Below are positions 1-11,154 of a stretch of 64,000 bases of DNA, in pieces (within the stretch, counting starts at the first letter, position 1; each line of letters opens with the position of its first letter). Where the stretch lies: NCBI GenBank assembly GCA_029216955.1, contig JANAVB010033217.1, positions 925,640 through 989,639 on the forward strand, given 5' to 3'. Origin of the DNA: Iris pallida. Taxonomy: Eukaryota > Streptophyta > Magnoliopsida > Asparagales > Iridaceae. The position numbers and the translations under genes were made by a program. A model generated the notes under the pieces. That model saw only the letters and a program-made list of their open reading frames with translations, did not search any database and had not been told where the DNA came from.

Positions 1-30
1 TCTTCTCCACCATTACTTCTTCAACTACCA

Positions 31-76
<46 letters not shown>
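31..76. repeat. (GA)n microsatellite
   Basis: An almost perfect GA dinucleotide run lies in the LTR leader. The equivalent place in other G1 LTRs (35590, 55900) is a short CT/GA tract, so this copy has expanded. Confidence 0.9.
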
Positions 77-80
<4 letters not shown>

Positions 81-423
81 GGCAAGTGCATCTTGCTTCA
101 TGGAGGAACACAAATTTTATTGTTCCATTCTCTTTTTCACAGTATTCTAAAACACTTTAGTACTTGGCATTTTTAATTTCCATGGCTCAATTTGTGTAGA
201 TCTAAGTTTATAGTATTTTCGGATTTTTTGGATTTTGATCTACTTAACATTGTTATTTCCAAATTTTGATGGTTCCATGTTGTAGAGAATTTCATTCTAC
301 CCCATTTTGACCTATGGAAGTCCAAATTTGGACTTACGGTGAAGGTTTTATGGAGCTGGGAAGCTAAGGGTTCCATGGCCATCCTTCTCAGGTTTTCTGA
401 GAAGATGGGTCCCCATTCACCCA

Positions 424-850
424 GCCGCATGAGATTCATTCACTCAGCCGCATAGATGGGTACCCACTTACTCAGCCGCATAGATGGGTACCCACTAACC
501 TAGCCGCATGAGATTCATTCACTCAGCCGCATGAGATTCATTCACCCAGCCGTATGAGATTCATTCACTCAGTCGTATAAGATTCATTCACCCAGCCGCA
601 TGAGATTCATTCACTCAGCCGCATAGATGGGTACCTACTTACTCAGCCGCATAGATGGGTATCCACTTATCCAGCCGCATGAGATTCATTCACTCAGTCG
701 TATGAGATTCATTCACCCAGCCGCATGAGATTCATTCACTCAGTCGCATAGATGGGTACCCACTTACCTAGCCACATAGATGGGTACCCACTTACTCAGC
801 CATATAGATGAGTACCCATCTACTACCGCATGAGCCCCCAATTCACCCCT
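424..850. repeat. Minisatellite of alternating 23- and 28-bp units
   Basis: The sequence alternates two unit types sharing CTCAGCCGCAT. One continues GAGATTCATTCA (about 23 bp) and the other AGATGGGTACCCACTTA (about 28 bp). I see roughly 16 units with point variants. Units directly abut with no unique spacers, so this is a satellite and not a CRISPR array. In the solo LTR at 55667-58438 the same LTR interval holds an unrelated array. Confidence 0.85.
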
Positions 851-1603
851 GGCCGCATAGTGTCAAATTGGGTTGTTTTTCTTGTCCTATTTGGCTGATT
901 TATGGCCAGAATTTATTCCAACTCCCAACATAAAAGTTGTAGATCTTTTCCTTGGCTTCCAGAATATGTTATTAACTATTTATGCAACTTTTCTCATTTA
1001 TAATGATGTAAGGATAGAACACGATAGTGGCCCGTCACGGTGCACTCTTGATAAGTAACCCTGACATAATACACCTCGATATGCTGTTGCGACAGCTAGC
1101 GCGGCATGATAAGTATGAAAGACCTGCACACCGTGGGTGATTGTGTTTGTACAAATAAACTGGTACTGTCTTGCATCATGTCTAGGATGGGAATCCCTGA
1201 GTACCACGGTCAGGGGTACCTACTGAAATTGACTAAGGCTAATTAACTAGAATGATTCAGTAGTCATGAAGAGGTTCCCAGCTACAGGCAATCCCGTTAT
1301 CTGGGCGCATTCAGTGGACTTGTAGCCTACCGACGAGTAGGGCACATTTCCACCACACAGTCATGTGGTGCACCCTTCATAAACGGACATTCGACCCGGA
1401 TAATCGGATGGTCTACAGGGCTTGTGGCTGTTGGGATAATCTTATTGCATCTTGCTAGTAACTAGGCTGTGATAACCCTAGTTAGTTAAAAGTATCAAGC
1501 CGTACTCTTGATTGGCCGTGATTGATTGGATGGAGTTAATTCCAGCTTAGTCTTATCTTGATCCTGTGCAAGATTGTGACATGACATGATTATTGATGCT
1601 TGC

Positions 1604-2200
1604 CTTAACAATAACGATCGGGGGTCCAGTTCTGTTCAGGCGAAGGGTTACAACTCCGATCCTTGTTTGGTTTAAGGGTTGTAACCTGTCGCTCGGAGCA
1701 GTTCTGTGTCCTCTCTTCGTTTATTGTCTTATTACACCCCATGCCATGCTCGTCATATTTTACCTTACTTCAACAAGCATGATTAATTATTTATACCGGC
1801 CTTAACAATAAAGATCGGGGGTCCAGTTCTGTTCAGGCGAAGGGTTACAACCTCGATCCTTGTTTGGTTTAAGGGTTGTAACCTGGCTCCCGGATCAGTT
1901 CTGTGTCCTCTCTTCGTTTATTGTCTTGTTACCTTATCAACGATTATTTATATTGGCCTTAGCAATAAAGATCAGGGGTCCAGTTCTGTTCAGGCGAAGG
2001 GTTACAACCCCGGTCCTTGTTTGGTTTAAGGGTTGTAACCTGGCTCCCGGAGCAGTTCTGTGTCCTCTCTTCGTTTATTGTCTTCACTGTACCAATAGTA
2101 TTTGAGACGGGTTTCTATTCAGGTGAAGGGTTAGAACCCCGATCCTTGTTTGGTTTAAGGGTTGTGACCTGGCTACTTGAATGGTTTCCTCATACTCAGT
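1604..2200. repeat. Tandem duplication of a ~160-200 bp LTR segment
   Basis: Units start near 1606, 1804, 1961 and 2103. Each has 'caataa.gatc.ggggtccagttctgttcaggcgaagggttacaac', then 'ccttgtttggtttaagggttgtaacctg', then the 'ttctgtgtcctctcttcg' block; the last unit is partial. The solo LTR at 55667-58438 has only one copy of this segment (about 57660-57745). The duplication is therefore specific to this LTR copy. Short open frames here are by-products of the repetition. Confidence 0.8.
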
Positions 2201-2869
2201 TTACTATTGTTATCTCTATTATTATCAGTTCTTTATTTATTATCTTTAATATTCTATTGTGATATGCTGGTTTTAGTTCCTAAGTGAAGCCTCCTTTATG
2301 GCACTTGCTCTTTTTGGGGTTTGACCCAGCTGGTTTTGTGTGGCCAGATATCGGAGCAGCACCAGAGGATCCACCTGTCTTCCAGCCAGATGGTGACCAC
2401 CAGGCGTAACCTTGGCAACGAGTGGGTTTCTTTTTGTCCTCGCACTTTATTATAAAATTATTCTTTTGAGGCGTTTAGCCGACGAGCACGTGTTAGCTCG
2501 TATTGTACCTTATTTACTGTCTGCCTACGGGCTGTAACATGATTGACGGATCCTAGGGTTGATCATGTATGACTAAACTCTTGCTAGTCCTGACATTTTG
2601 TAACGACTAGCTTCATGATCAGCTGAATATGTAATGTTTGGGATGCCTTACCATTGTATATTTGGCGATCTTACATCTTGTAACACTTACTTACTTGCTT
2701 GTGATTGAGACAATAGGCTTGTTCATGACCATAGGAGACTGTTGGCTTGTAGTTAAACCCTCATGTATCTAGACAGCCGTGATCTTATAGCGAGGTGGGT
2801 TACACTTCAATATACGTAGCTGGCTATGTACGCCCCCGCTCTTTAGTATTCTGGTTCTGGGGCGTTACA

Positions 2870-3640
2870 ACACATACACAAATGTATATCACAGTTAGAT
2901 GTATATATATACATCTATATAGAAGCACACAACTGATACACTCTAAGGGTCGGTTTTTCAGGAAAAACTTCACTTATTCAGTGACTTTGGTGAAGCGAAT
3001 GTCCCAAGGATATTCTTAACAAAAAAGGCAGATGAAGAACTCGCACTGTCCTTGACACTGTGAACATATACACCATGAACCTAAACTCCATATTAACATT
3101 TACTAATCCAAACACCACCAAACTAATAGATAACACCCAATATGGATAACAAATTATTTAGCCAATATATAAACTCAGATGAATTTGAGAAGCAAAGCCC
3201 CCCGTCGCCCCCTACCAAAGCCCGCCGTCGTCCCCGACTAAAGCCCGCCACCCCAAGCCGGTCGCCCAGCCCCCGACGCCCCTGCCCCAAGCCGGTTGCC
3301 CAGCCCTCGACGCCCCTGCCCCAAGCCCGCCATCCTGCCCCCGACCAAAGCCCGCCGCCCCAAGCCCGCTGCCCAGCCCCCGACGCCCCCGCCCCTAGCC
3401 CGCCGCCCCCCGCAGCCCCGCCACCCACAACCCCCAGCCCACCTCCGCCCTCCGCCGCCCAGCCCCCGACGCCCCCACCCCAAGCCCGTCGCCCCCGCTG
3501 CCCCTATGACACCGCGAGAGAGAGAGAGAGAGGGGATTACCTTCGGGAGAGAGAGAGGAGAGGATGCCGACGCCGATCACCGAAGCCGCGGGAGAGAGAG
3601 AGAAAGAGAGAGGAGAGAGAGTGAATTTGGGGGGAATATG
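2870..3640. other. Unassigned DNA with a GC-rich segment, probably interior of CACTA-0
   Basis: Positions 2870-3180 are AT-rich with no feature I recognise. From 3195 to 3510 the DNA is very C-rich, with repeats of 'cgcccctgccccaagcc' type. It gives open frames of proline or glycine/alanine on both strands, as expected from composition and not from selection. Positions 3510-3640 are a GA tract. Read on the minus strand it is a CT-rich leader with 'CCCGAAGGTAAT', a possible splice donor, downstream of the CACTA-0 right end. This would suit a CACTA 5' untranslated region. This is inference only. Confidence 0.35.
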
Positions 3641-4029
3641 AAAAGTTCCTCCCGTCGTTTCAATTTAAGTCTGGAACGTATATCTAGCGACGGACTAGCG
3701 ACGGATTTTTATCCGTCGACCGTCAGTCGCTCTTTTTGATGCTTGCCGACGGAATATCCGTCGCTACGTAGTCGAAAAATTGTCCCGCCAATTCCCTCCA
3801 CAATTCTCGCCAAATAATCGACTCCATAGCGACGGATAAATATCCGTCGCTATATCTCCGACACCCTAGCGACGGAGGAGCGACCTTTTCTCCTCCTAAA
3901 AATAAAATAAAAAATGTAACGGCTTATCGTCGGTACTCCGTCGGCTAGTTGCCACAAAGCCGTCGCTATCGTCGACGGACAATATCCGTCGCTAATGTTC
4001 CGTCGCTAATTTACTGTATTTTGGTAGTG
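3641..4029 (-). mobile_element. Right end of a CACTA (En/Spm) transposon, CACTA-0
   Basis: Positions 4018-4029 read ATTTTGGTAGTG, the reverse complement of the terminal repeat CACTACCAAAAT found at the left end of CACTA-2 (61824). Inward are many copies of the subterminal motif GCGACGGA / TCCGTCGC in both orientations (3685-4010), the usual transposase-binding repeat pattern of plant CACTA elements. The element sits inside the integrase gene of gypsy element D, whose codons resume immediately after 4029. The left end is not recognised, because it is either outside the window or lost at the junction with the LTR at 2869. Confidence 0.8.
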
Positions 4030-4631
4030 TGTACGGGCGCAAGTGCCGATCACCCATTTGCTGGGGCGAAGTCGGAGAGCGGCAGATTCTCGATCCGGAA
4101 CTGGTAGAACAGACCGTGCAGAAAATTCGGCTCATTCGGGAAAGATTAAAGACCGTGCAGAGTCGTCAGAAAAGCTATGCGGACGTTCATCGTCGGCCCC
4201 TCGAGTTTTAAGAAGGCGATCACGTATTTCTCAAGGTGTCTCCCATGTGGGGTATTACTCGGTTCGGCGTGAAAGGAAAGTTGAGCCCGAGATTCATTGG
4301 ACCGTTCGAAATACTCGAACGGGTCACCCCAGTGGCCTATAAAATTGCCCTACTGCCGGCGCTTGAAGGTGTACATAATGTCTTCCATGTCTCTCAACTG
4401 CGGAAGTACGTGCACAACCCGAGCCACGTGGTAGATTTTGGCCAGCTGGAGCTAAAGTTCGACTTATCCTACGTTGAAGAGCCAGTTCAAATCATAGAAC
4501 GCAAGGATAAGCTGCTGCGAAATCAAGCGATCCCTCTCGTCCACGTCCTCTGGAGGAACCATTCGGTCGAAAAGTCGATGTGGGAGCTTGAATCAGAAAT
4601 GAAGGAGAAATTTCCTTCATTGTTCTCGTAG
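4029..4631 (+). pseudogene. Gypsy D integrase C-terminus with chromodomain-like tail (5' part displaced by CACTA-0)
   Basis: The frame opens at the conserved gypsy sequence YGRKCRSPICW and runs through KLSPRFIGPFEILERV and HNVFHVSQLRKY. It ends in a tail with IPLVHVLWRNHS and a WELESEM motif, as in chromodomains of Tekay/Del-type chromoviruses. The DDE catalytic core and everything upstream are missing because CACTA-0 interrupts the gene. An in-frame TAA at 4209-4211 sits just before the GDHVF motif, so even this fragment is broken. The frame closes at 4629-4631, shortly before the polypurine region and 3' LTR. In life it would integrate element cDNA, with the tail directing it to chromatin. 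Confidence 0.85.
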
Positions 4632-4649
4632 AGGTAGGTTCTATCCTTA

Positions 4650-4686
4650 AGTTTTGAGGACGAAACTTTTTATTAGTTGGTTATGG
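4650..4686 (+). other. 3' end motif and polypurine-tract region of gypsy D
   Basis: The conserved 'agttttgaggacgaaact' block that precedes the polypurine tract in plant chromoviruses is present. It is followed by T/G-rich sequence up to the LTR start TGTAGTGCCC. The purine tract itself is not clear, so the exact plus-strand primer is uncertain. Confidence 0.55.
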
Positions 4687-6319
4687 TGTAGTGCCCTGTC
4701 CCTACATCGTGTCCCATTTCCGTCCACGGGGTACACGAGAAAGGAACACTATCGCTATCGATTCGGTCGGAACCGATAGGTCAGAATCGGCTGAGTCGAT
4801 CGAACGGGAACGGTTGAATTAAGATCCATTCCACGTTATAGAATGACTTCTCCGGAACCAAGTCCCGTATTCAGTGGGTTGCGCCTCGAGGATTGGCTCT
4901 GCGGCTGAGTCGGGAGAGACCTCCCGTTGCTATGATTTTCATGCCGCGCTTGATTTGTCTTTGGCTTTGTTTTCGTGAATGCGTTTTTCGTGAATGTTTT
5001 CGATGGATTTTCTTGACTTGCGTTTTCGAGCTTCGCATTCCTATCAAAATTCCTTGAATTCCACAGTGTTCTAATCAGTTGCTTATGCGATTGCAGGTGA
5101 TCGCGTAGGCGACGTCAGTGCAGCCAACCGGTCGTTCGCTTGAGGAAATTCTAAGGCGAGTGGCTGACCTCCTTCGCCTCGTCCCTCTACTTCCAAACTC
5201 AATATGTGAAGTAAAATGAATGCTTGTCATAATAGTGTAGAATCAATAAATCGTAGCACGATTCTTCACGAAACACTTGTTATCAACTGCTAGTATTGGA
5301 AATAGAAAACATGTTCCTTATGCAAATCTACTTAGCCTATGCAAAGCAATGAATCGATTAACGTTTATCGCGACGATACGGCTAAGTAAGCAAAACGGTC
5401 ATTGGACAACTTGTCGACAAGGTGCAGTTTCCTCGAACGGTTGCCTAGGCCAAGGGACCGATTCGGTCTGGGAGGAACGAGAATAGCAAGAGCCAGCCCT
5501 TCATCGATGTGGGTTATTCGGGAACTTTCGCACAGGGCTCGCTACCCGTCGTGAAAGGGTCGCCGTCTAACCCAGCTATAGTCCGCAATGGCTTGACATT
5601 GCTAGTGGCCTTCACACCTTCCATGGCTTTACAAATGCACGTGACATAGGATGAAAATGATAGTTGCTTAATGTTATACAATTTCATATGCTTGCCTCAA
5701 AACATGTTAAGATGCAATTGATCAGGATGGTTAGAAAGATCACGTAAAATGATAGCAAACATGTTTTATAAAACATCTTGAATCAAATGCAGAGCTTTGA
5801 TTTAATTTGTCATTCGCCAGTACATGTGCTCGTACTGATCCTCGCCCTTTAGAGGTCCCGCAAACCAGGAAGGACGTGCCAGCTAGCTCGGCGGCGTTCG
5901 TGATTTTGAAGCTTCGGCCGTGCGTCGAAGACTTTCTCTGCGACTCCACTTTTGAAGGCTTTTGACAGTCCAAGGAAGATCACTCAACGTCCCTCCCATC
6001 CAGGTCACTGGAGTACTTTCTTGTATATTGAGGGATGTTTGCAATGTATGGAACAGCTATCTCATCGGCACTCTTTTGTAATCGAGTCATGTTGTAGCCC
6101 GTACGGCAATGAGTCTTGTATCGGAGTCTGTAAAAGATGTTCATTATCAATAAAGATCAAGTTTCCTTTACTTATTATGTGAATCAATTCGTTTTCGTAC
6201 TCTCATAGATCTTGTGTCTCGGATTACCTTAAGAATATGCCTTGTGCGATCGCAAATTAGGTTCGTACGGTATCACGCCCGAGGGACGACTATCGATTCG
6301 ACGGAATCGGGGCGTGACA
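4687..6319 (+). mobile_element. 3' LTR of gypsy D
   Basis: It begins TGTAGTGCCC directly after the pol 3' end and finishes CGGGGCGTGACA at 6319, about 1.63 kb. No second copy of this LTR is in the window, so its limits rest on the TG...CA ends and on the adjacent elements. A possible polyadenylation signal AATAAA lies near 6149. It contains only short incidental frames. To its right the copia primer-binding sequence starts at once. Confidence 0.75.
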
Positions 6320-6332
6320 TTGAGAGAACAGA

Positions 6333-6344
6333 GCTCTGATACCA
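6333..6344 (-). other. Copia primer-binding site (tRNA-iMet)
   Basis: The minus strand reads TGGTATCAGAGC, the standard complement of the plant initiator tRNA-Met 3' end, 2 nt from the LTR edge. The flanking 'ttgagagaacaga' matches the inner copia at 16222-16234. The internal region that should follow is cut off at 6320 by the end of the gypsy D LTR. Confidence 0.85.
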
Positions 6345-6346
6345 AT

Positions 6347-7213
6347 TAAAGAACAAATAGGCAACTCTAGAAGGGGGTGAATAGAGTTTATGATAATAAT
6401 AACCAATTAAAAATTAAACTCTTTCACCAACAGTAAATAATCAGAGTAAATGCGGAAATAATAAAGGGCTAGAAAGCATACGCAAACACAGCCGAGTTTA
6501 ACCTGGTTTTCCTCGTGGAGGACGAGTCCAGGCCTGAGAACTCTAGCTCATGATTAAATCCACTATTTGTGAAATAGTAGTTACACTCGTGCCTTTTTTT
6601 CAGAAGAGCACGTCAACTTCTTACAGAGATCGCAGTGGCGATGCTTGGAATTTTCCAAGCGATTTTTTGAACTCTTGCACAAACTCCTAACTGAAGAGCA
6701 CTGAGCACTTTGAGGCTTAGGGAGCTTGTGGCTAGTAGATGAGAAGGGTAAGGCTTGTATAAGGCTTTAGAAAGAAGAGAAGAGAAGATTGGATGATTTG
6801 AAAAGTGAGAATTCAAGGCCTATTTATAGGTTTCTGGATAGGCAGAATTCGGCCAGAATTCTGGGTCAAGAATTCAAAATTTTGGCCGTTGGACAACTAG
6901 CATCCAGCAAACCCTAAAAATTAGGGTCCTGGATTTTAGGGGACAGAATTCGGCCCGAACTCTGTGTAGAGGCAGAGTTCGGCCCGAACTCTGTCTCCAG
7001 AAGACAGAACTAGTCTAGTGGGCTTAATGGGCTAGTTTGATTTTAGTGGAGCTTTTGGTTTGAGGTATAGGTATGGGTAAAGTCTCAAACTGCTCAGTAC
7101 GACTCAGTTTACATATATCTAGACTCAAGAAAAGTGTAAAATATAGACTTAAAATATTGTACGCTGTAGGTACGAGCCGTAGCCCGTCTTGTACTGAGTT
7201 CAGTCTTGATGTG
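6347..7213 (-). mobile_element. LTR of the outer copia, lacking its 5' (U3) end
   Basis: It aligns with the inner copia LTRs from 'aagaacaaataggcaactctagaag' onward and contains the same paired palindromes (6943-6993). The terminal part present in the inner copies ('gactgtgactttgtgtcaaca') is missing. The match instead jumps to internal sequence near 7214, so a deletion spans the LTR/internal border. 'ttaaagaac' replaces the inner copies' 'tgaagaac' at the other edge. Confidence 0.75.
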
Positions 7214-7621
7214 TCATAATATTTGTATATTCAATGTTCATACCTGGACACATTAAAAAAAATAGTAGCTCCCCCGCAATCAGTGCGGAACTTAGCAATA
7301 GCTCCCCCGTACACATTTCTTCGATGTAATGTCCTGATAAATACAAGCTTTCCCAAAAACAACACAGATACAGAATATAATATGATGATAATGAGAATAT
7401 CAAATAATACTCCCCCTTTGTCATTTATCAAACACAACTATCGAGAGAATGGAAATAACTGGCAAGCACACTAAAAGAAAACTGCATCAAGTGTCTCAAG
7501 AGTCATAAAGCATAAATAAGTCCAATACAATAAAGATCAACTACATAAACTAGAAATCCATAGTGCAGAAAAAATAAACAGAAGATCCTCAGCAGCAGCA
7601 GCAAGTAGGAGACCACATCCA
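7214..7621 (-). other. 3' untranslated part of the outer copia
   Basis: This stretch is homologous to 9140-9600 of the inner copia, including 'gtatattcaat.ttcatacctggaca' and repeated 'tagctcccccg' motifs. These motifs read CGGGGGAGCTA on the element strand and resemble scattered copies of the polypurine tract. No coding sequence is seen. Confidence 0.6.
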
Positions 7622-8169
7622 TCACGGAGCTCGTGAAGGTCCAGCGTTGTCAGAAGGATCAGTAAATGAACGACCAGGGTCCACGAAAGCCGTATCCGGA
7701 TCCAGATAGCATATGACCCAAGGGTCATCGATACGGTATCCATAGCGAGCAGGGTCCCGCTCCATAGGGATAGGCATGGAAGGATGACGAGACATAGAGT
7801 ACCGAATGTCATACAGTGAGTTGCTGATGGCACTCATCTGTAGGGTGGTACGGTAGTCAAGCTGGGTCCAGCGATCATCCTCTAAAGTGAACCGATCGCG
7901 AAGTATAGTCTGAATCGACTCAAGAGTAGCAGGAGGAGGAGGCGCATCCTGTCCAAGAGCAGGTACGTCAGCCTCATTGGAGTGCTCAGACTCTGTAGGA
8001 GAGCCGACAGCTGCCTGAAGCCGCCGTGACTTAGATAGAAAGGCAGGGGCAGGGAGGAACTGACACTCATCAAGGGGAACATAAAAAGCACAAAAAATTA
8101 TAGGAAGATAGAGAGCATAGACCAATGACCTGGTCTTCTTCCTAGCATTAATCATCCAGTCCATCATGG
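7622..8169 (-). pseudogene. ORF X, C-terminal half (outer copia)
   Basis: The 181-residue open frame on the minus strand continues the frame that stops being readable at 17195, across the inner copia insertion. The CATGG target duplication lies at the joint and the two halves are in phase. It includes a YALYLPIIFCAFYVPLDE segment, a proline-rich linker, and a C-terminal region with RDRFTLEDDRWTQLDYRT and PSMPIPMERDP. The N-terminal half resembles, as far as I can judge, the plant proteins annotated 'putative plant transposon protein' (I recall Pfam PF20167). The function is unknown. A second deleted copy lies at 9600-10376. Confidence 0.6.
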
Positions 8170-9110
8170 TGAAGAACAGATGGCAACTCTAGAGGGGGAT
8201 GAATAGAGTTTATAGTGATAATAGCCAATTAAAAATTTAAACTCTTTCACAAGTAAAACTAAACAGAGTAAATGCGAAAATAAATAAGGAGCAAGAAAGC
8301 ATACGCAAACACAGCCGATTTTTAACCTGGTTTCCCTCGTGGAGGACTAGTCCAGGCCTGAGAACTCTAGCTCAGGATTAAATCTACTATTTGTGAAATA
8401 GTAGTTATATCCCGTGCCTTTTCTTCAGAAGAGCATGTCAACTTCTTACAAAGATCGCAGTGGCGATGCTTGGAATTTTCCAAGCGACTTCTTGAACTCT
8501 TGTACAAACTCCTAACTAAAAAATGTTGAGCACTTGAGGCTTAGGGAGCTTATGGCTAGTAGATAAAGAAGGGTATGGCCTGTATTGAGCTTAGAGAGAA
8601 GAGAAGAGAAGATTGGATGATTTAAAAAATGAGAGAATTCATGGCCTATTTATAGGATACTAGTAGGCAGAATTCGGCCAGAATTCTGGTAGAAATTTTC
8701 AAATATTTGGCCGTTGGACAACTAGCAACCAGCCAACCCTAAAAATTAGGGCACTATTTTTAGGGGACAGAGTTCGGCCCGAACTCTGCGTGGAGGCAGA
8801 GTTCGGTCCGAACTCTGTCTCCAGAGCACAGAATCGGTCTTAAGGTCCAATGGGCTTATTTTGGATGTGTGGAGCTTATGGATTTTGGGTAGGTTATAGG
8901 TTAAGTCTCAAGAGCTCAGCATAACTCAGCTTACATCAGTCTAGACTCAATAAATTTATAAAATACAGACTCAAAAATGACTTACATTGTAAAAACTGAG
9001 CTGTCGTCTGACTTGAGCTGGATGTAGTCGTCGTGTGTCGTATTGAATTATTACAAGTATTATTTAGTCAATATTATCAATATTCGGTTGACTGTGACTT
9101 TGTGTCAACA
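8170..9110 (-). mobile_element. 3' LTR of inner copia
   Basis: On the element strand it starts TGTTGACACAAAG and ends CTGTTCTTCA, 941 bp. It carries paired palindromes at 8768-8788 and 8797-8817. It is flanked on its left by CATGG. Confidence 0.93.
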
Positions 9111-9120
9111 ATCTCCCCCA
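9111..9120 (-). other. Polypurine tract of inner copia
   Basis: The minus strand reads TGGGGGAGAT directly before the LTR start TGTTGACA. This is the expected primer for plus-strand DNA synthesis. Confidence 0.85.
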
Positions 9121-9599
9121 TATTGATAATTGACAAAATAATAATTGTATATTCAATATTCATACCTGGACAGATTTAAAAACATAGCTCCCCCATAATC
9201 AGTGTCGAGCTTAAAAAAATAGCTCCCCCGTAATCAATGCTTTGAGTCTTTGTTGTCCTGATAAGAACATTCTTCCAAAGCACATATACAAGACAAAAAG
9301 AATATAGAATATACATATCTTCCCCTTTTGGTATTTAGCAATGTAAGATAAACAATGAATACTGGCAAACACACCAAAAGATAAGAGAAGAAACTGCATA
9401 TAAACTAATATAACGACCAAATATTTCAAGAGCATAATAGAAGAAATAACATATAAACTGATAGAACTACCAAAGTCTCAAGAGGTATAGCTCATAATAA
9501 GTCTAATACAAACCAAGTACATAAAAGCAACTAAAATCAAAATGCATAAATCATAATCTATGATCCTCAGTAGCAGCAGCAAGTAGCAGTCCATATCCA
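9121..9599 (-). other. 3' untranslated part of inner copia
   Basis: The AT-rich sequence contains several 'agctcccccgtaatca' repeats (9186-9236), which are polypurine-tract-like on the element strand. Homologous sequence lies at 7214-7621. No gene is recognised. Confidence 0.6.
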
Positions 9600-10376
9600 T
9601 CATCGAGCTCGTGAAGGCCCAGCGTCGTCCGATGGATCAGTAAAGGAATGACGAGGGTCCACGAAGGCTGCATCTGGATCCAAGTAGCGAATGACCCAAG
9701 GGTCATCGATACGATAGCCCTCACGACCGGGGTCCCGCTCCATAGGGATAGGCATGGAAGGATGGCGAGACATGGAGTACCGAATGTCGTGCAGCGAGTT
9801 GCTGATAGCACTCATCTGCAAGGTAGTCCGGTAATCCAGCTGAGTCCAACGATCATCCTCTAAGGTGAAGCGATCGCGGAGCATAGTCTAAAGAGACTCG
9901 AGAGTGGTAGAAGGAGGAGGAGGATCCTGTCCCAATGGAGGGGCATCTGGCTCATCATCAGAATACTCAGACACAACTGGTGAGCCAACGGCCGCCTGAA
10001 GACTCCGTGCCTTAGAGAGGAAGGCAGGGGCAGGTAAGAATGGACACTCATCAAGGGGTACATGAAACGCACGAAAGATTATAGGAAGGTATAGTGCATA
10101 ATATTAAGTGAAAATAGTAAAGTTGATAGGGTGTCTCGCAAACACCGGACGTGTCCGAAAATCACTAAACCAATCGTTTGATGCGTCGAGTGATACAAAT
10201 ATTTGGTCGTCAAAAGTGTTTGGGTCATGTGGACGTGGATGATTGAACAATGGATGGATAGGTGGTTGTTGTTCAATGGCCGGTGCAACGGGCGGTTCAA
10301 CGCGATGAGGAGCATTCGACGAGGATGCTCCCTCGGTCCGATGTCTCTTCCCGCGGTTGAACAAACGTGGAGCCAT
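9600..10376 (-). pseudogene. ORF X, internally deleted copy in the inner copia
   Basis: It starts at ATG 10376 with MAPRLFNRGKRHRTEGASSSN, nearly the same as the start at 17924. It passes through DASNDWFSDFRTRPVF and HPINF, then hits a stop near 10104. It resumes as YALYLPIIFRAFHVPLDECPF and ends with the conserved RDRFTLEDDRWTQLDYRT...PSMPIPMERDP region. Compared with the outer copy, roughly 600 nt are deleted between HPIN and YALYLP. A TAG also interrupts it near 9889. It lies downstream of pol where Sireviruses can carry an extra (env-like) gene, but I see no signal peptide or clear membrane segments in the conserved parts. The function is unknown. Confidence 0.6.
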
Positions 10377-10689
10377 AACACAATAAAGATAATGAAAGAA
10401 ATTAAGATATAGAAAAGTATGAAATTATACCTCAAACAAGTGATGAAAAATGAAGGAGAATTGAAAAAGAAGCCTTCTCCTTGAGTTTTGGGAAGAGATG
10501 AGCTCTAGAAAGGAGAAATTAGGGTTAGGGTTTTGAGAAAAAGAGGTTGGAGAAGTAGAAAAGGTGGTAATAGAGGTGAAGAGGGAGAAGAACCCGAAAA
10601 TATGTGAAGGGTTTCAATTGGTCAAAATCAATAATGGCCATTGGATCTAAAATATGATCAACGGCTGAGGCTGTTCCCGGTTCTGGGAC

Positions 10690-10747
10690 AGCCAGACCGA
10701 ATTCGGCCCGAACTCTGGTATGGGCAGAGTTCGGCCCGAATTCCGGA
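10690..10747. promoter_or_regulatory. Paired palindromes upstream of ORF X
   Basis: Two dyad elements of the type CAGAGTTCGG-C-CCGAACTCTG (arms slightly degenerate) lie about 320 nt upstream of the ORF X start at 10376. The same paired palindrome is in every copia LTR of the window (6943-6993, 8768-8817, 16850-16900) and upstream of the outer ORF X (18249-18299). The position suggests a shared cis-element, as binding site or hairpin. The role is inferred. Confidence 0.5.
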
Positions 10748-10974
10748 TTCTGGTCACAGAACAGGAATCAGGCTGAAATGAAGAAAAATTGGTTAAGTCA
10801 GAAAGACCAAAATGAATGTGAGTATAAATACAGGAAAAGATCCAAGTGATAAACAACGAATAACAGATAGTGAACATAAAGCAGCAAGGTGAAGTTGAAA
10901 GAATAGTATTTCAGCATGTGATAAATAAAAATGAACCGTATAATAAACAAGGAATTATATCATAATTCAATATT

Positions 10975-11154
10975 TTGAAGCTGCCATGGGTTAGCTGCAG
11001 GGGCCGGATCCTAGCTAGCGGTAGTCCTGAGGACTAGTGCACCGTGTCGCTTAGGCTTTTACGCCTTGTTGTCAGAAGGACCCTTTCGGCTTGTACCCAT
11101 AGCAAAGTCATTATAAGAGAATCACGATATACTCGATATTTATGCAGGTTGATT
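10975..11154 (-). other. Conserved non-coding block between pol and ORF X
   Basis: Positions 10975-11110 match 18535-18665 almost base for base ('gccatgggttagctgcagg..ccggatcc.agctagcggtag' and onward), although flanking DNA is diverged. It contains small dyads such as TAGTCCTGAGGACTA and GGCTTTTACGCC. No open frame is conserved. It may be a structured RNA region or processing signal of the element. Confidence 0.5.

Larger units (their letters stand above)
1..2869 (+). mobile_element. Long gypsy LTR (G1 family), cut by the left window edge
   Basis: This stretch matches the 3' LTR at 35315-35907 plus 52286-53182 and the solo LTR at 55667-58438. All share the CT/GA-rich leader and 'gagagcttaggcaagtgca.cttgcttcat', then 'gatagtggcccgtc.cgg.gcactc', then the ending 'tctggttctggggcgt.aca'. 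The right end is TTACA at 2869. The left end (TG...) lies outside the window, so I cannot test the target-site duplication. No coding sequence is seen. The body contains two tandem-repeat blocks (424-850 and 1604-2200) that the other copies lack or replace. It could be a solo LTR or the LTR of an element that extends to the left. Confidence 0.8.

Noticed and set aside
424..850. CRISPR-like array
   Set aside because: Units abut directly with two alternating unit types and no unique spacers, in plant LTR DNA. It is a minisatellite.
3142..3739. Proline/arginine-rich open frames as a host gene
   Set aside because: Open frames occur on both strands of a C-rich quasi-repeat followed by a GA tract. 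No domain or codon pattern supports coding.
10981..11110. Hammerhead ribozyme in the conserved copia block
   Set aside because: I looked for the CTGANGA and GAAA cores in the right order on both strands and did not find them together.
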